Positions 13,254-13,858 of a stretch of 13,858 bases of DNA are shown here, piece after piece. The stretch is from contig JACMKV010000141.1 in the NCBI GenBank assembly GCA_014379915.1, positions 1 to 13,858 on the forward strand, in the 5' to 3' direction. The stretch comes from Burkholderiales bacterium. GTDB lineage: Bacteria > Pseudomonadota > Gammaproteobacteria > Burkholderiales > JACMKV01. Under the pieces are notes generated by a model that saw nothing but the letters and a program-made list of their open reading frames with translations, had not been told where the DNA came from and ran no database searches. A program made the translations under genes and the position numbers. Numbering within the stretch: position 1 is the stretch's first letter; each line of letters starts with the position of its first letter.

Positions 13254-13858
13254 ATGGACACTCTTACTGTTTCGCTGGGCGCGCGCAGTTATCCGATCCA
13301 GATAGGAAAAGGCCTGCTAGAGACGCCGGATGCGCTGATCAACCGCCTGCCGCAACCTCGCGTCGCCATCGTCACGAATACCACAGTCGCGCCGCTCTAC
13401 CTTGCTGCGCTGACCAAGACCTTGGCTTCGCATGATATAAGGGCAGTCCCTATCGTTTTGCCGGACGGCGAAGCGTTCAAGGACTGGAAAACGCTGACTT
13501 TGATATTCGATGCGCTCCTCGCACAGCGTTGCGAACGCAAGACCACGCTGATCGCACTTGGCGGCGGCGTGATTGGCGACATGGCCGGTTTCGCGGCTGC
13601 GACGTATTTGCGCGGCGTTCCCTTTATCCAAATTCCGACGACCTTGCTCGCGCAGGTCGATTCCTCGGTCGGCGGCAAAACCGGCATCAACCATCCGGCC
13701 GGCAAAAACATGATAGGCGCGTTCTATCAGCCGCGACTGGTACTGGCCGATACGGCAACCTTGGCGACTTTGCCCGATCGCGAACTTTCCGCCGGTCTCG
13801 CCGAGGTCATCAAGTACGGTTTGATCCGCGATCCGTCTTTTTTTGACTGGCTGGAAAA
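13254..13858 (+). CDS. aroB: 3-dehydroquinate synthase, N-terminal part (3' cut by window)
   Basis: AroB converts DAHP to 3-dehydroquinate using NAD+ and a divalent metal, the second shikimate-pathway step. The open frame from ATG 13254 runs uninterrupted to the window end (201 full codons). It shows MDTLTVSLGARSYPIQIGKG at the start, LPDGEAFKDWKTL, the NAD-binding GGGVIGDMAGFAAATYLRG, IPTTLLAQVDSSVGGKTGIN, GKNMIGAFYQP and SAGLAEVIKYGLI; the last contains the metal-ligand Glu of the family. These motifs are close to invariant in AroB, so the call is secure. About 160 residues are missing at the 3' end. The gene lies 30 bp behind aroK and is probably co-transcribed with it; the start has only a weak purine stretch upstream. 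Confidence 0.97.
   Translation, partial: MDTLTVSLGARSYPIQIGKGLLETPDALINRLPQPRVAIVTNTTVAPLYLAALTKTLASHDIRAVPIVLPDGEAFKDWKTLTLIFDALLAQRCERKTTLIALGGGVIGDMAGFAAATYLRGVPFIQIPTTLLAQVDSSVGGKTGINHPAGKNMIGAFYQPRLVLADTATLATLPDRELSAGLAEVIKYGLIRDPSFFDWLE

Overview
The window is an ordinary-looking piece of a betaproteobacterial chromosome of fairly high G+C. The evidence is gene order and protein type: divergent cytochrome c4 / engB, engB next to hemB with a Mg-type (cysteine-poor) porphobilinogen synthase, and a penicillin-binding protein 1A gene divergent from pilMNOPQ-aroK-aroB. This is an assignment from remembered family features, not from a search; I cannot name the genus.

Left part (1-1970): the last 38 codons of an mgtE-type magnesium transporter, then a badly broken alpha/beta-hydrolase lipoprotein gene (about 231-1103) whose family motifs survive in alternating reading frames, then a diheme cytochrome c4 gene on the minus strand, divergent from engB.

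Middle (1974-4686): engB (ribosome-assembly GTPase) and hemB (heme synthesis) on the plus strand. Between them lies the most interesting object of the window: five consecutive inverted repeats (2571-2711). They begin inside the 3' end of engB, place the engB stop codon inside the third stem, and display two 11-nt purine-rich loops with GGGGAG and GGGAGGAG cores. This looks like a structured RNA or small RNA. Directly after the hemB stop there is a 5' fragment of an IS110-family element on the minus strand: a frameshifted transposase start and the structured noncoding segment upstream of it, where intact IS110 elements encode their bridge RNA. Next is a minus-strand gene of an uncharacterised family with a degenerate nucleotidyltransferase-like motif.

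Right part (4758-13858): the bifunctional peptidoglycan synthase PBP1A on the minus strand, a 384-bp divergent regulatory region, and then the type IV pilus alignment operon pilM-pilN-pilO-pilP-pilQ, in which all four junctions are ATGA stop/start overlaps. PilM, N, O and P build the inner-membrane and periplasmic frame and PilQ is the outer-membrane secretin. A strong intrinsic terminator closes the operon. aroK and the beginning of aroB (cut by the window end) follow, two shikimate-pathway genes.

Most genes here have no good Shine-Dalgarno sequence; ponA and the IS110 transposase relic are exceptions. Promoter calls are by-eye matches to sigma70 consensus. No tRNA, rRNA, CRISPR array or intact mobile element was seen.
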